Source: Agrobacterium larrymoorei | GTDB lineage: Bacteria; Pseudomonadota; Alphaproteobacteria; Rhizobiales; Rhizobiaceae | Reading direction: 5' to 3' | Assembly (NCBI RefSeq): GCF_030819275.1 | Contig: NZ_JAUTBL010000001.1 | Span: forward strand, 434,001-498,000 | Length of the DNA stretch: 64,000 nucleotides | Shown here: positions 36,468 through 45,160 of the stretch, one piece after another | Layout of the letters: the number at the start of each line of letters is the position of its first letter | How positions within the stretch are numbered: position 1 is the first letter of the stretch | Position numbers and translations under genes: made by a program | Notes under the pieces: generated by a model | Databases searched by the model: none | The model's input: the letters and a program-made list of their open reading frames with translations, nothing else | Told to the model about the DNA's origin: nothing

Positions 36468-37190
36468 ATGCGCCAAAAGCTTTTCTTCTCCGAACGACCG
36501 GAGGTCATCTACGCAGTGGGCGATGTCCATGGCTGTCTCGACCTTCTTCACATCCTGCAGGAGAAGATCAGGGCCGACGCCGCGTTGGAGACGGGCGACA
36601 AGTGGATCATCATGCTCGGCGACTATGTCGATCGCGGACCGAAATCCTCTGGTGTCCTTGAAGAGCTGAGCACGACCCAGCCTGACGGCATTCAGCGTTT
36701 CTGCCTTTCGGGAAACCACGAAGAGTCGATGCTGGATTTTCTCAAGAATCCTCACCGGGATCACCGCTGGCTGGAATTCGGCGGGCTGGAAACCTTGCAG
36801 TCCTATGGTATCCCTTGGCTACCAGACGACAATCGGCAATTGCGCATAGCGGTGCAGCAGGCCATTCCGCCCCATCACATCACCTTTGCCGCTGGCCTTC
36901 CTTCGCTGATCGCGGTGCCCGGACTATGCTTCGTGCATGCCGGGCTTTTGAACGACGTTCCCCTCGAACAGCAGGAGGATAAACACCTCCTCTGGATCCG
37001 TCCGAGCCAGCAGGGAGCGCCTTCGGTGCCGAACCCGTTTCTCACGGTTCACGGTCACACGCCGGTGCGCAATGTTGCAATGGTCGATAACCGGCTGAAT
37101 GTCGATACCGGCGCCTTCATGACGCGACGCCTTTCTGCCGTGAAAATCAAACGGGATGGCGAAGTTACGGTTATGACGTCAGACGGATAA
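36468..37190 (+). CDS. PPP-family metallophosphoesterase (serine/threonine phosphatase-like)
   Basis: 240-residue dimetal phosphatase. Ordered metal-binding motifs are GDVHG (near 20), GDYVDRGP (near 53-60), GNHEESML (near 85) and later HAG and HGHTPV. That set is the PPP signature shared by bacterial protein phosphatases such as PrpA and by ApaH-type hydrolases; the true substrate could be a phosphoprotein or dinucleotide. The start at 36468 (MRQKLFFSERP) fits the family better than an in-frame codon at 36417. A copy of the dispersed repeat follows. Confidence 0.87.
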   Translation: MRQKLFFSERPEVIYAVGDVHGCLDLLHILQEKIRADAALETGDKWIIMLGDYVDRGPKSSGVLEELSTTQPDGIQRFCLSGNHEESMLDFLKNPHRDHRWLEFGGLETLQSYGIPWLPDDNRQLRIAVQQAIPPHHITFAAGLPSLIAVPGLCFVHAGLLNDVPLEQQEDKHLLWIRPSQQGAPSVPNPFLTVHGHTPVRNVAMVDNRLNVDTGAFMTRRLSAVKIKRDGEVTVMTSDG

Positions 37191-37197
37191 AGCACAT

Positions 37198-37288
37198 CGC
37201 GCTGAAACGTGCAGCGGCTTGGCGATAACAACATACGACGGGAAAAAGGACCAAAGCGTAAAGAGCGGATCTGAAAGATCGCGACAGG
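37198..37288 (+). repeat. Dispersed intergenic repeat, copy B
   Basis: Matches copy A at 9660-9750 over most of its length, best at the right end (TCTGAAAGATCGC then GACA). Like copy A, it lies directly after the stop of a plus-strand gene. Confidence 0.65.
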
Positions 37289-37339
37289 CCTTGGACAAAG
37301 AAAAGCCACCGGCTGAGTAACAACCGGCGGCGAGAAAAA

Positions 37340-37365
37340 GACGTGCCGGACTGCTCCGGCACGTC
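37340..37365 (-). terminator. Rho-independent terminator of the dehydratase gene
   Basis: Perfect 11-base stem GACGTGCCGGA (37340-37350) / TCCGGCACGTC (37355-37365), loop of 4. Read on the minus strand it follows the stop at 37377 and continues into TTTTTCTCG. Confidence 0.9.
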
Positions 37366-37376
37366 AGCGAACCAAG

Positions 37377-39188
37377 TTAGTGGTTATCGCGCGGGAGACC
37401 CTTGGTCTGGGCGATGCGCTGATACTTTACGGCTGGCTCAAGAACTGCACCCGTTTCCATCTGACCGACGATGCCGCGCTGGATTTCCTGCCAAGGCGTC
37501 TGGTGATCAGGGTACTTGTAGCCACCCTGAGAATTCAGCGCCTCATAGCGCTTCGCCAGCTCTTCCGGCGAAATCAGGATATCGGCGGTGCCTCTGCCCA
37601 CATCGATACGAACGCGGTCGCCGGTCTGAAGAATGGCAAGACCGCCACCTGCTGCCGCTTCCGGCGAGGCATTGAGGATCGACGGGCTGCCCGAGGTACC
37701 GGACTGACGGCCGTCGCCGATGCAAGGCAGCGAGTTGACGCCTTCCTTCAGCAGGTAATCGGGAGCACGCATGTTGACGACTTCAGCCGCACCGGGATAG
37801 CCGATCGGGCCTGCGCCGCGCATGAAGAGAACCGTCTGCGCGTCGATACCAAGCGACGGGTCGTCGATGCGGTGGTGATAATCTTCCGGACCGTCGAATA
37901 CGACCGCACGGCCTTCGAAAGCCTCGGGATCGTTCGGGTTGGAAAGATAACGCTCGCGGAATTCCGGGCTGATAACGCTGGTCTTCATGATGGCGGAAGA
38001 GAAGAGGTTGCCACGCAGAACGCGGAAACCTGCACGCTCCTTCAACGGACGGTCGTAAGGACGGATGACCTTTTCGTCCTCGATGATTGCGCCACGGCAG
38101 TTTTCGCCGATCGTCTTGCCGTTGACGGTCATGGCGTCTTCCATGATGAGGCCCTGCTCCATCAACTGGTTGACGACGGCCGGAACGCCACCGGCGTGGT
38201 AATAGTCTTCGCCGAGATATTCGCCGGCTGGCTGCAGGTTGACGAGCAGCGGAACTTCTTCGCCATAGGTCTGCCAGTCATCGACAGTCAGTTCGACGCC
38301 GACGTGGCGTGCAAGACCGTTCAGATGGATCGGCGCATTGGTGGAACCGCCGATTGCCGAGTTGACACGGATGGCGTTGATGAAGGCATCCTTGGTCATG
38401 ATATCGGACGGCTTCAGGTCTTCCTTCACCATCTCGACGATACGAAGACCGGTGAGGTACGAAATCTCCTGGCGATCGCGATAGGGCGCGGGGATCGCGG
38501 CAGAGCCCGGAAGCTGCATGCCGAGCGCTTCGGCGAGCGAGTTCATCGTGGTCGCCGTGCCCATGGTGTTGCAATAGCCGGTCGATGGCGCGGAGGAAGC
38601 AACGAGCTTGACGAAGCCCTGATAATCGATCTCGCCCTTCGCCAGAAGTTCACGAGCCTTCCAGACGATGGTGCCCGAACCGGTGCGCTCGCCACGGAAC
38701 CAGCCGTTCAGCATCGGGCCGACGGAGAGCGCGATGGATGGAATGTTCACGGTGGCCGCCGCCATGAGACAGGCAGGCGTTGTCTTGTCACAGCCGATCG
38801 TCAGAACGACGCCATCGAGCGGATAGCCATAAAGCACTTCGACGAGGCCGAGATAGGCAAGGTTACGGTCGAGACCGGCAGTCGGGCGCTTGCCGGTTTC
38901 CTGGATAGGATGGACAGGAAATTCGATGGCAATGCCGCCCGCTTCGCGGATACCTTCACGAAGGCGGTTCGCCAGTTCCAGATGGTGGCGGTTGCAAGGC
39001 GAAAGGTCGGAACCCGTCTGCGCGATACCAATGATCGGGCGATCCGACTGCAATTCAGCCTGGCTCAGACCGAAATTCATGTAACGCTCGAGATAGAGCG
39101 CCGTCATGTCGGCATTTGCGGGATTGTCGAACCACGCGCGTGAGCGCAGCTTGCCTTGCGGGGCGGTCAAATTCTTCGAGTCTGTCAT
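37377..39188 (-). CDS. IlvD/Edd-family dehydratase, probably L-arabinonate/pentonate dehydratase
   Basis: Iron-sulfur dehydratase of 603 residues. The three cluster cysteines are C65 ([12 protein letters not shown]), C133 ([10 protein letters not shown]) and C206 ([17 protein letters not shown]). Its N-terminus ([26 protein letters not shown]) and the SDLSPCN context place it with the sugar-acid dehydratases of rhizobia (L-arabinonate, D-xylonate) rather than IlvD or Edd. It would convert a pentonate to 2-keto-3-deoxypentonate. It is divergent from a YtfQ-type furanose importer and a FadR-like regulator, so one regulon is likely. The exact sugar is not proven. Confidence 0.87.
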   Translation of the reverse strand: MTDSKNLTAPQGKLRSRAWFDNPANADMTALYLERYMNFGLSQAELQSDRPIIGIAQTGSDLSPCNRHHLELANRLREGIREAGGIAIEFPVHPIQETGKRPTAGLDRNLAYLGLVEVLYGYPLDGVVLTIGCDKTTPACLMAAATVNIPSIALSVGPMLNGWFRGERTGSGTIVWKARELLAKGEIDYQGFVKLVASSAPSTGYCNTMGTATTMNSLAEALGMQLPGSAAIPAPYRDRQEISYLTGLRIVEMVKEDLKPSDIMTKDAFINAIRVNSAIGGSTNAPIHLNGLARHVGVELTVDDWQTYGEEVPLLVNLQPAGEYLGEDYYHAGGVPAVVNQLMEQGLIMEDAMTVNGKTIGENCRGAIIEDEKVIRPYDRPLKERAGFRVLRGNLFSSAIMKTSVISPEFRERYLSNPNDPEAFEGRAVVFDGPEDYHHRIDDPSLGIDAQTVLFMRGAGPIGYPGAAEVVNMRAPDYLLKEGVNSLPCIGDGRQSGTSGSPSILNASPEAAAGGGLAILQTGDRVRIDVGRGTADILISPEELAKRYEALNSQGGYKYPDHQTPWQEIQRGIVGQMETGAVLEPAVKYQRIAQTKGLPRDNH

Positions 39189-39683
39189 GATAGTGGTCTC
39201 CAGCCGGAAGTGGCGAACGGGTAGGTCAACGGGAGTGCGACGAATTCATGGTGAAGCGTCGACAATGGGACCACGCAAACGCGTAGCGGAGACGACGACA
39301 TCTGGCAAGGCGGACATCGGCCCAAACCTTCCACTGCGCCCAAACTCTCGCTGACGACTCGCACGATTCCTCCCGCCTCAATCTTTTTCTTCCCCTGCCT
39401 GATCTGGGGCAAGTGAGGAACGCGGTCAATGCCGCAGATTGTTCTTTGTATTCGTATTACTATTTCGGCATCCACGCAATTGTCAAGAAACATGCGGGCA
39501 GGCATGGCAGACGCTGAGAAAAAATATTACTAATTTATCTCATTGAATCTAAATGACATTATTTGGAATGACCTGTTCCATTTTACCCTCGATGACGATT
39601 TTAAGCAAAAAATCTCTTTCCAAAGATATTACTATATGCTGATATCGCTTCGTCAGCCGACATCATCTCTGGGAGGATTAAAG
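39189..39683. promoter_or_regulatory. Divergent control region of the dehydratase and the sugar importer
   Basis: About 495 bases with no supported gene; the right half is AT-rich. TCGTATTACTA at 39452-39462 fits the GntR-family operator form TNGTN3ACNA. The half-site TATTACTA recurs at 39525-39532 and 39627-39634. GGGAGG at 39671-39676 is the ribosome site of the binding-protein gene. Confidence 0.55.
39452..39462. promoter_or_regulatory. Candidate operator of the FadR/GntR regulator
   Basis: TCGTATTACTA matches the consensus TNGTN3ACNA bound by many FadR-subgroup GntR regulators. A regulator of this type is encoded at the end of the adjacent operon (44375). The link is inference. Confidence 0.45.
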
Positions 39684-40643
39684 ATGAAAAAAGCACTCGC
39701 GGCGGTTACCGTCGCTCTTTCCGTATGCCTTGCATCCGGCGTATCCGCAAAGTCACTCACCGTCGGCTTCTCGCAGATCGGTTCGGAATCGGGCTGGCGC
39801 GCTGCGGAAACAACCGTCACCAAGCAGCAAGCCGAAAAGCGTGGCGTCAATCTCAAGTTCGCCGACGCGCAGCAGAAGCAGGAAAACCAGATCAAGGCCG
39901 TTCGTGGCTTCATCGCCCAGGGCGTTGACGCCATTCTGATTGCACCTGTCGTGGCCACGGGCTGGGATGCCGTTCTGAAAGAAGCCAAGGAAGAAAACAT
40001 TCCTGTTATTCTTCTCGACCGTCAGATCGAAGCACCAGACAACCTCTATCTGACCGCTGTGACTTCCGATCAGGTTCACGAAGGCAAGGTTGCCGGTGAC
40101 TGGTTGGTGAAGGATGTCGGTTCGAAGGACTGTAACGTCGTCGAGCTTCAAGGCACGACCGGCTCTTCGCCTGCCATCAACCGCAAGAAGGGCTTCGAAG
40201 AAGCTATCGCTTCGCACAAGAACATCAAGATCACCCGCTCGCAGACCGGCGACTTCACCCGCACCAAGGGTAAGGAAGTCATGGAAAGCTTCATCAAGGC
40301 TGAAAATGGCGGCAAGAACATCTGCGCAGTGTACGCTCACAATGACGACATGGCTGTCGGCGCGATCCAGGCCATCAAGGAAGCCGGTCTGAAGCCCGGC
40401 ACTGACATCAAGGTTGTCTCCATCGACGCTGTTCCGGATATCTTCAAGGCGATGGCTGCCGGTGAAGCGAACGCGACCGTCGAACTGACGCCGAACATGG
40501 CTGGCCCTGCCTTCGATGCACTCGAAGCCTACCTGAAGGACAAGAAAGAGCCGAAGAAGTGGATCCAGACGGAATCCAAGCTCTACACGGCGTCCGACGA
40601 TCCGATGAAGGTCTACGAAGCCAAGAAAGACCTCGGCTACTAA
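39684..40643 (+). CDS. YtfQ-type sugar-binding protein
   Basis: Periplasmic binding protein, 319 residues, of the ribose/galactofuranose class (Peripla_BP_4). The signal peptide is MKKALAAVTVALSVCLASGV to about residue 22. The mature chain begins KSLTVGFSQIGSESGWRAAE, nearly the YtfQ signature, followed by VDAILIAPVVATGWDAVLKEA, VILLDRQI and VYAHNDDMAVGAIQAIKEAGLKPG. YtfQ of E. coli prefers furanose forms of galactose; close relatives take L-arabinose. The start at 39684 follows GGGAGG. A hairpin behind the gene may limit read-through to the ATPase gene. Confidence 0.9.
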   Translation: MKKALAAVTVALSVCLASGVSAKSLTVGFSQIGSESGWRAAETTVTKQQAEKRGVNLKFADAQQKQENQIKAVRGFIAQGVDAILIAPVVATGWDAVLKEAKEENIPVILLDRQIEAPDNLYLTAVTSDQVHEGKVAGDWLVKDVGSKDCNVVELQGTTGSSPAINRKKGFEEAIASHKNIKITRSQTGDFTRTKGKEVMESFIKAENGGKNICAVYAHNDDMAVGAIQAIKEAGLKPGTDIKVVSIDAVPDIFKAMAAGEANATVELTPNMAGPAFDALEAYLKDKKEPKKWIQTESKLYTASDDPMKVYEAKKDLGY

Positions 40644-40653
40644 GCCCAGCTTG

Positions 40654-40675
40654 GGGGTGAAGCCCGCTTCACCCC
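40654..40675 (+). terminator. Intra-operon hairpin after the sugar-binding protein gene
   Basis: GGGGTGAAG (40654-40662) pairs perfectly with CTTCACCCC (40667-40675) around a 4-base loop, 10 bases past the stop. There is no T-run, so it more likely stabilises the upstream message or attenuates than fully terminates. Confidence 0.6.
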
Positions 40676-40756
40676 AGATGCTCTAACGCTTCCGTTCTTG
40701 CGCATTGCAGGGTGCCCGCTTGCTCTTTGCTGCCTAAAATCGGAACTGGCGATCGG

Positions 40757-40776
40757 AACGGTGCTCCGGCACCGTT
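40757..40776 (+). repeat. Second hairpin in the gap between binding protein and ATPase genes
   Basis: AACGGTGC (40757-40764) pairs with GCACCGTT (40769-40776), loop TCCG. It lies 36 bases ahead of the ATPase start. It could be part of an attenuator or a small palindromic repeat. Confidence 0.5.
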
Positions 40777-40812
40777 TCCATTCACGCTTTTTCTTCAATG
40801 GAATGCTTCAGA

Positions 40813-42336
40813 ATGTCCGAACAAACGTCCCTTCTGGAAGCACGTGCCATCGGTAAGTCCTTCCTCGGCATAACCGCTCTCGACAATGTCGATTTCACCT
40901 TGCGCGCGGGCGAAGTCCACGCGCTGCTTGGCGAAAATGGTGCCGGCAAATCCACGCTCATCAAAATCCTGACCGGCGTTTACACCCGCGATAAGGGAAC
41001 AGTGCGCCTCAATGGCGACGAGATTTTCCCCACCGATGTCGGTGAAGCGCAGGCTCTTGGCATTGGCACCGTCTATCAGGAGGTCAATCTCCTGGAAAAC
41101 CTGACCGTTGCCGAAAATCTCTTTCTCGGCCGGCAGCCGCGCCGCTTCGGCCTCATCGACAAGCGCACTATGCGCGACGAGGCAAAGAAGCTGCTTGGCC
41201 GTTACGGCCTGAACATCGACGTCGATGCCCTTCTCTCCAGCTATTCCGTCGCCATCCGGCAGATCATTGCCATTGCGCGCGCTGTCGATCTCTCCGGCAA
41301 GGTCCTCGTCCTCGATGAGCCGACGGCCAGTCTCGATACGCATGAAGTCGAGATGCTCTTCACGGTGTTGAGACAGTTGCGCGCCGAAGGCCTTGGCATC
41401 GTCATCATCACTCACTTCCTCAACCAGGTTTACGACATTGCCGACCGCGTCACGGTTCTGCGCAATGGCAAGCTGGTGGGAACGCGCACCATTTCGGAGC
41501 TTCCGAGAGGCGAGCTCATTTCCATGATGCTTGGCCGCGAATTGCAAAATGTCACGCATAATCGCCAGCCCTCCGACAATGATGTGGTCGAAGGTGCACC
41601 CGCCATCCGTTTTCAAGGCTACGGCAAGCGCGGCAGCGTCGAACCCTTCGATCTCGATATTCGACCGGGGGAAGTGGTCGGCATTGCAGGGCTCCTCGGT
41701 TCTGGCCGCAGCGAAACCGCCTTCCTTCTCTTCGGCATCGACAAGCCGGAGAGCGGAACGGCGACCATTGACGGCAAACAGGTTTCCATCCAGTCACCGG
41801 AAGCGGCCATCGAACAGGGCTTTGGCTTCTGTCCCGAAGAGCGCAAGACGGATGGCATCATAGGCGATTTTTCCGTCGCCGATAATATCGCGCTTGCCCT
41901 GCAAGCCCGCCAGGGCTGGATGCGACCGATCTCCAAGCGTCAAAAGGCAGCGCTTGCCGACGACTTCATCAAGTCGCTCGACATTCGTCCTGCCGATCGC
42001 GAACGCCCGATCAAATTCCTCTCCGGTGGCAATCAGCAAAAGGCAATCCTTGCCCGCTGGCTGGCGACCGAGCCTCGCCTTCTTATTCTCGACGAGCCGA
42101 CGCGCGGCATCGATATCGGGGCGCACGCCGAAATCCTGAAGATGATCGAGAAGCTTTGCCAGGAGGGCATGTCGCTCGTCGTCATTTCCTCGGAACTGGA
42201 AGAACTGACGGCGGTCGCCCATCGCGTCATCGTCCTGTCGGACCGTCGCCATGTTGAAGAACTCAAGGGATCCGACGTGACTGCAGAAAACATCATGAAG
42301 GCGATTGCCACCTCCGCCCGAACGGAGGCCGCGTGA
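40813..42336 (+). CDS. Sugar ABC importer ATPase (YtfR-like, two cassettes)
   Basis: 507-residue double nucleotide-binding protein of the RbsA/MglA/YtfR class. First cassette: Walker A GENGAGKST near 36, degenerate signature in LLSSYSVAIRQIIAIAR near 143, and LVLDEPTASLD near 168. Second cassette from about 260: GLLGSGRSETAFLLFG in place of Walker A, intact LSGGNQQKAILARWL near 405 and LLILDEPTRGIDIG near 425. This asymmetry is normal in the class. The ATG at 40813 is preferred for family alignment; an ATG at 40798 is in frame. Overlaps the next gene by one base. Confidence 0.9.
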   Translation: MSEQTSLLEARAIGKSFLGITALDNVDFTLRAGEVHALLGENGAGKSTLIKILTGVYTRDKGTVRLNGDEIFPTDVGEAQALGIGTVYQEVNLLENLTVAENLFLGRQPRRFGLIDKRTMRDEAKKLLGRYGLNIDVDALLSSYSVAIRQIIAIARAVDLSGKVLVLDEPTASLDTHEVEMLFTVLRQLRAEGLGIVIITHFLNQVYDIADRVTVLRNGKLVGTRTISELPRGELISMMLGRELQNVTHNRQPSDNDVVEGAPAIRFQGYGKRGSVEPFDLDIRPGEVVGIAGLLGSGRSETAFLLFGIDKPESGTATIDGKQVSIQSPEAAIEQGFGFCPEERKTDGIIGDFSVADNIALALQARQGWMRPISKRQKAALADDFIKSLDIRPADRERPIKFLSGGNQQKAILARWLATEPRLLILDEPTRGIDIGAHAEILKMIEKLCQEGMSLVVISSELEELTAVAHRVIVLSDRRHVEELKGSDVTAENIMKAIATSARTEAA

Positions 42337-43379
42337 TGAAGAGCGTGACATTGAAGTTGAAGAGACTGGCCCCGCAGTTCATCGCGCTGTTCATCATTCT
42401 GGCTGCCATTACGGTGATCTCACCTGGCTTCCTGAATGTCTCGATGCAGAATGGACGCCTCTACGGCAGCCTTATCGATATTCTGGTACGCGCCGCGCCC
42501 GTCGCACTTTTGACGATCGGCATGACGCTCGTCATCGCCACCAAAGGTATCGATCTTTCGATTGGCGCGGTGATCGCCATTTGCGGCGCTGTTGCAGCGA
42601 CGCTGATCAGCGCGGGACATTCCATTCCGGTGGTGATTGCCGTTTCACTGGCTGTGGGCATCGCCTGCGGCATCTGGAATGGCATCCTTGTTGCCGTGCT
42701 GGATATCCAGCCGATCATCGCCACCCTCATCCTGATGGTTGCCGGCCGCGGCATTGCACAGCTGATTACCGAAGGCGTCATCTTGACCTTCAACAATGAC
42801 AGCTTTGCTGCCATCGGTTCTGGCTCCTTTGCAGGCGTTCCGCTCCCCGTTGTCATCTGGGTGGCGAGTGCCGTTCTTATCGGTCTTCTGGTGCGCAAAT
42901 CCGCGCTCGGTTTCCTGATCGAGGCGACCGGCATCAACCGCCGTGCGGCAGCACTTGCCGGGGTTCGCGCCCGCTTCCTGCTGTTCTTCGTCTACGCGAT
43001 TTCGGGGCTTTGTGCCGCCATCGCCGGTATGATCGTGACCGCGGATATTCGTGGTGCAGATGCCAACAATGCCGGGCTCTGGCTGGAACTCGATGCAATC
43101 CTGGCGGTCGTCATCGGTGGCACGTCGCTGAATGGCGGACGCTTCTCCATCACTGCTTCGCTCATCGGCGCGCTGATCATCCAGACGATCAATACCGGTA
43201 TTCTCGTCTCGGGCTTCCCGCCGGAATTCAACCTGATCATCAAGGCAGGGATCATCATCGTGGTTCTGACGCTTCAATCGCCAGCACTCGTCACGCTTCT
43301 CGGCTTTGCCAGGACGCCAAAGAAACCAAGCCCGGCGGCACCGGCACCCACCGCAAACAAAGGAGAAGCCGCGCGATGA
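42336..43379 (+). CDS. Sugar ABC importer permease (YtfT-like)
   Basis: 347-residue inner-membrane permease of the BPD_transp_2 class, about nine helices. LVIATKGIDLSIGAVIAICGAVAA near 65-88 and IAGMIVTADIRGADANNAGLWLELDAILAVVIGGTSLNGGRF near 230-272 are the conserved permease blocks. A short proline/alanine-rich tail (PKKPSPAAPAPTANKGEA) ends the chain. It starts within the ATPase stop (TGATG) and overlaps the next permease by ATGA. Confidence 0.9.
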   Translation: MKSVTLKLKRLAPQFIALFIILAAITVISPGFLNVSMQNGRLYGSLIDILVRAAPVALLTIGMTLVIATKGIDLSIGAVIAICGAVAATLISAGHSIPVVIAVSLAVGIACGIWNGILVAVLDIQPIIATLILMVAGRGIAQLITEGVILTFNNDSFAAIGSGSFAGVPLPVVIWVASAVLIGLLVRKSALGFLIEATGINRRAAALAGVRARFLLFFVYAISGLCAAIAGMIVTADIRGADANNAGLWLELDAILAVVIGGTSLNGGRFSITASLIGALIIQTINTGILVSGFPPEFNLIIKAGIIIVVLTLQSPALVTLLGFARTPKKPSPAAPAPTANKGEAAR

Positions 43380-44356
43380 TCCACACCCGCAACCTTCCCT
43401 TTTTCACGACGCTGGCGATCTTCATCATTGCCTATGCTCTGTGCGTATCCCAGTACCCCGGCATTCTCAGCACAAGGGTCATCGGCAATCTTCTGACAGA
43501 TAATGCGTTTCTCGGCATTGCGGCTGTCGGCATGACATTCGTGATCCTGTCTGGCGGTATCGATCTGTCCATTGGCTCGGTCATTGCTTTTGCCAGCGTC
43601 TTCGTTGCCGTGCTCGTCAACGGATATGGTGTTCATCCGCTCATTGCCTTTGCAGCAGTGCTTGTCATCGCGACGATTTTTGGCAGCCTCATGGGTGCCA
43701 TGATCCGCTTTCTCGCAATCCCGCCCTTCGTGGTCACCCTCGCGGGCATGTTTCTGGCTCGCGGTGCCGCCTATCTCATGTCGACCGATTCCGTTCCGAT
43801 CTCCCATCCGGTCATCGACGCGATCCAAGGCTTCTATATTCGCGTGCCCGGCGGCGGTCGGTTGACGGCGCTTGCCATCGTCATGCTCGTCGTCTTCGCG
43901 GTTGGCATGCTGGTTGCGGCACGCACACGCTTCGGCGCTAATGTCTACGCGCTTGGTGGAAACCAGCAATCGGCAGAACTGATGGGCGTTCCCGTCGCCA
44001 AAACTACCGTTGGCATCTACGCGCTCTCCGGTTTTCTTTCCGGCCTCGCGGGTATCGTCTACACGCTCTACACCTCGTCCGGTTATTCTCTGGCAACTGT
44101 GGGTGTCGAACTGGATGCGATCGCGGCGGTCGTCATTGGCGGAACGCTTTTGACAGGCGGAACAGGCCTCGTCGCCGGCACCTTCATCGGTCTTATGATC
44201 CAGGGCCTCATTCAGACCTATATCGTTTTCGATGGAACACTGTCATCTTGGTGGACGAAAATCGTCATCGGCATACTTCTGTTCATATTCATCGTTTTGC
44301 AACGCACAATCATCTGGTACTCAAACAGAAGAATGGCGGCGGCTCACCCGGCATAG
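43376..44356 (+). CDS. Sugar ABC importer second permease (YjfF-like)
   Basis: 326-residue permease homologous to its neighbour; two different permeases in one operon is the hallmark of the YtfQRT-YjfF and AraUVWZ importers. Conserved blocks are MTFVILSGGIDLSIGSVIAFASV near 48-70 and GYSLATVGVELDAIAAVVIGGTLLTGGTGL near 238-268. The start at 43376 has AAGGAG upstream. The frame is open far upstream, inside the other permease gene, and that part is not coding. Confidence 0.9.
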   Translation: MIHTRNLPFFTTLAIFIIAYALCVSQYPGILSTRVIGNLLTDNAFLGIAAVGMTFVILSGGIDLSIGSVIAFASVFVAVLVNGYGVHPLIAFAAVLVIATIFGSLMGAMIRFLAIPPFVVTLAGMFLARGAAYLMSTDSVPISHPVIDAIQGFYIRVPGGGRLTALAIVMLVVFAVGMLVAARTRFGANVYALGGNQQSAELMGVPVAKTTVGIYALSGFLSGLAGIVYTLYTSSGYSLATVGVELDAIAAVVIGGTLLTGGTGLVAGTFIGLMIQGLIQTYIVFDGTLSSWWTKIVIGILLFIFIVLQRTIIWYSNRRMAAAHPA

Positions 44357-44374
44357 CAGCAGCGAGGGAGATAG

Positions 44375-45109
44375 TTGTTGGGGTTACTGGAAAACACGAT
44401 ATCGGGACGAAAGCGGCGCAACAGCCATGCGCACGTCGTGGCGGAACTTGGCAGCGCCATTGTTTCGGGCCGGATACCGGAGGGTTCCCTTCTTCCCAAC
44501 GATGCCGAACTTTCGCTTCGCTTCGGTGTTTCGAGAACCGTTCTCAGAGAGACGATGAAGACGCTGGCCGCCAAGCGGCTGGTGGAGGCCAAGGCAAAAG
44601 TCGGTACACGCGTTCTCGACAAGTCGAGCTGGAACTTCTTTGACCCGGATGTGCTGGGATGGCGCTGCGAAGCGGGCCTCGACCCTGAATTCATCGAGCA
44701 TCTGGCCGAAATTCGTCTGGCGCTGGAGCCTGCCGCGGCAGCCGCGGCGGCACGGCACGCCTCCAGCGAGGATATCGTTTCCCTTTACGCGATTGCAGCC
44801 AAGTTCGATAACACCCACCATACAGCCGAGAGCATCGCCAAGGTCGACCTGGAATTTCACCTCGCCGTCGCCAGCATTTCCGGCAATCCGTTCATGCGCT
44901 CGGCAAGCGGATTGATCGAGGCAGCGCTGGCCATCTCCTTCAAACTCTCGTCGCCAGCCTCTGCTCCCGCAACCATCGCAGAGATTGCTGCCAACCATTT
45001 GCGCATTGTGCACGCCATTGCCGCGCGAGACGAAAACGCCGCTGTGAAGGCCATGAGGCATGTGATCGAAGTCGGCAAAGACCGGATAAAGAACGCAGCT
45101 CTGACATGA
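44375..45109 (+). CDS. FadR-subgroup GntR regulator
   Basis: 244-residue regulator. The winged helix-turn-helix covers about residues 15-85: HAHVVAELGSAIVSGRIPEGSLLPNDAELSLRFGVSRTVLRETMKTLAAKRLVEAK. The C-terminal FCD domain has metal-ligand positions such as DLEFHLAVASISGN near 160 and NHLRIVHAIAARD near 208. The start is TTG (44375) with GAGGGAG directly upstream. It closes the sugar importer operon and probably represses it and the divergent dehydratase gene; the inducer would be the sugar or sugar acid. Confidence 0.88.
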   Translation: MLGLLENTISGRKRRNSHAHVVAELGSAIVSGRIPEGSLLPNDAELSLRFGVSRTVLRETMKTLAAKRLVEAKAKVGTRVLDKSSWNFFDPDVLGWRCEAGLDPEFIEHLAEIRLALEPAAAAAAARHASSEDIVSLYAIAAKFDNTHHTAESIAKVDLEFHLAVASISGNPFMRSASGLIEAALAISFKLSSPASAPATIAEIAANHLRIVHAIAARDENAAVKAMRHVIEVGKDRIKNAALT

Positions 45110-45160
45110 GTTGCCCCTCGCAAGCATGTACCTTGGGGGCTGGCAGGCGTAGGGTATAGT

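Noticed and set aside
37380..39143. 587-codon open frame antisense to the dehydratase gene
   Set aside because: A shadow of strong codon bias in the real gene; rich in R, D, A and H with no domain or ribosome site.
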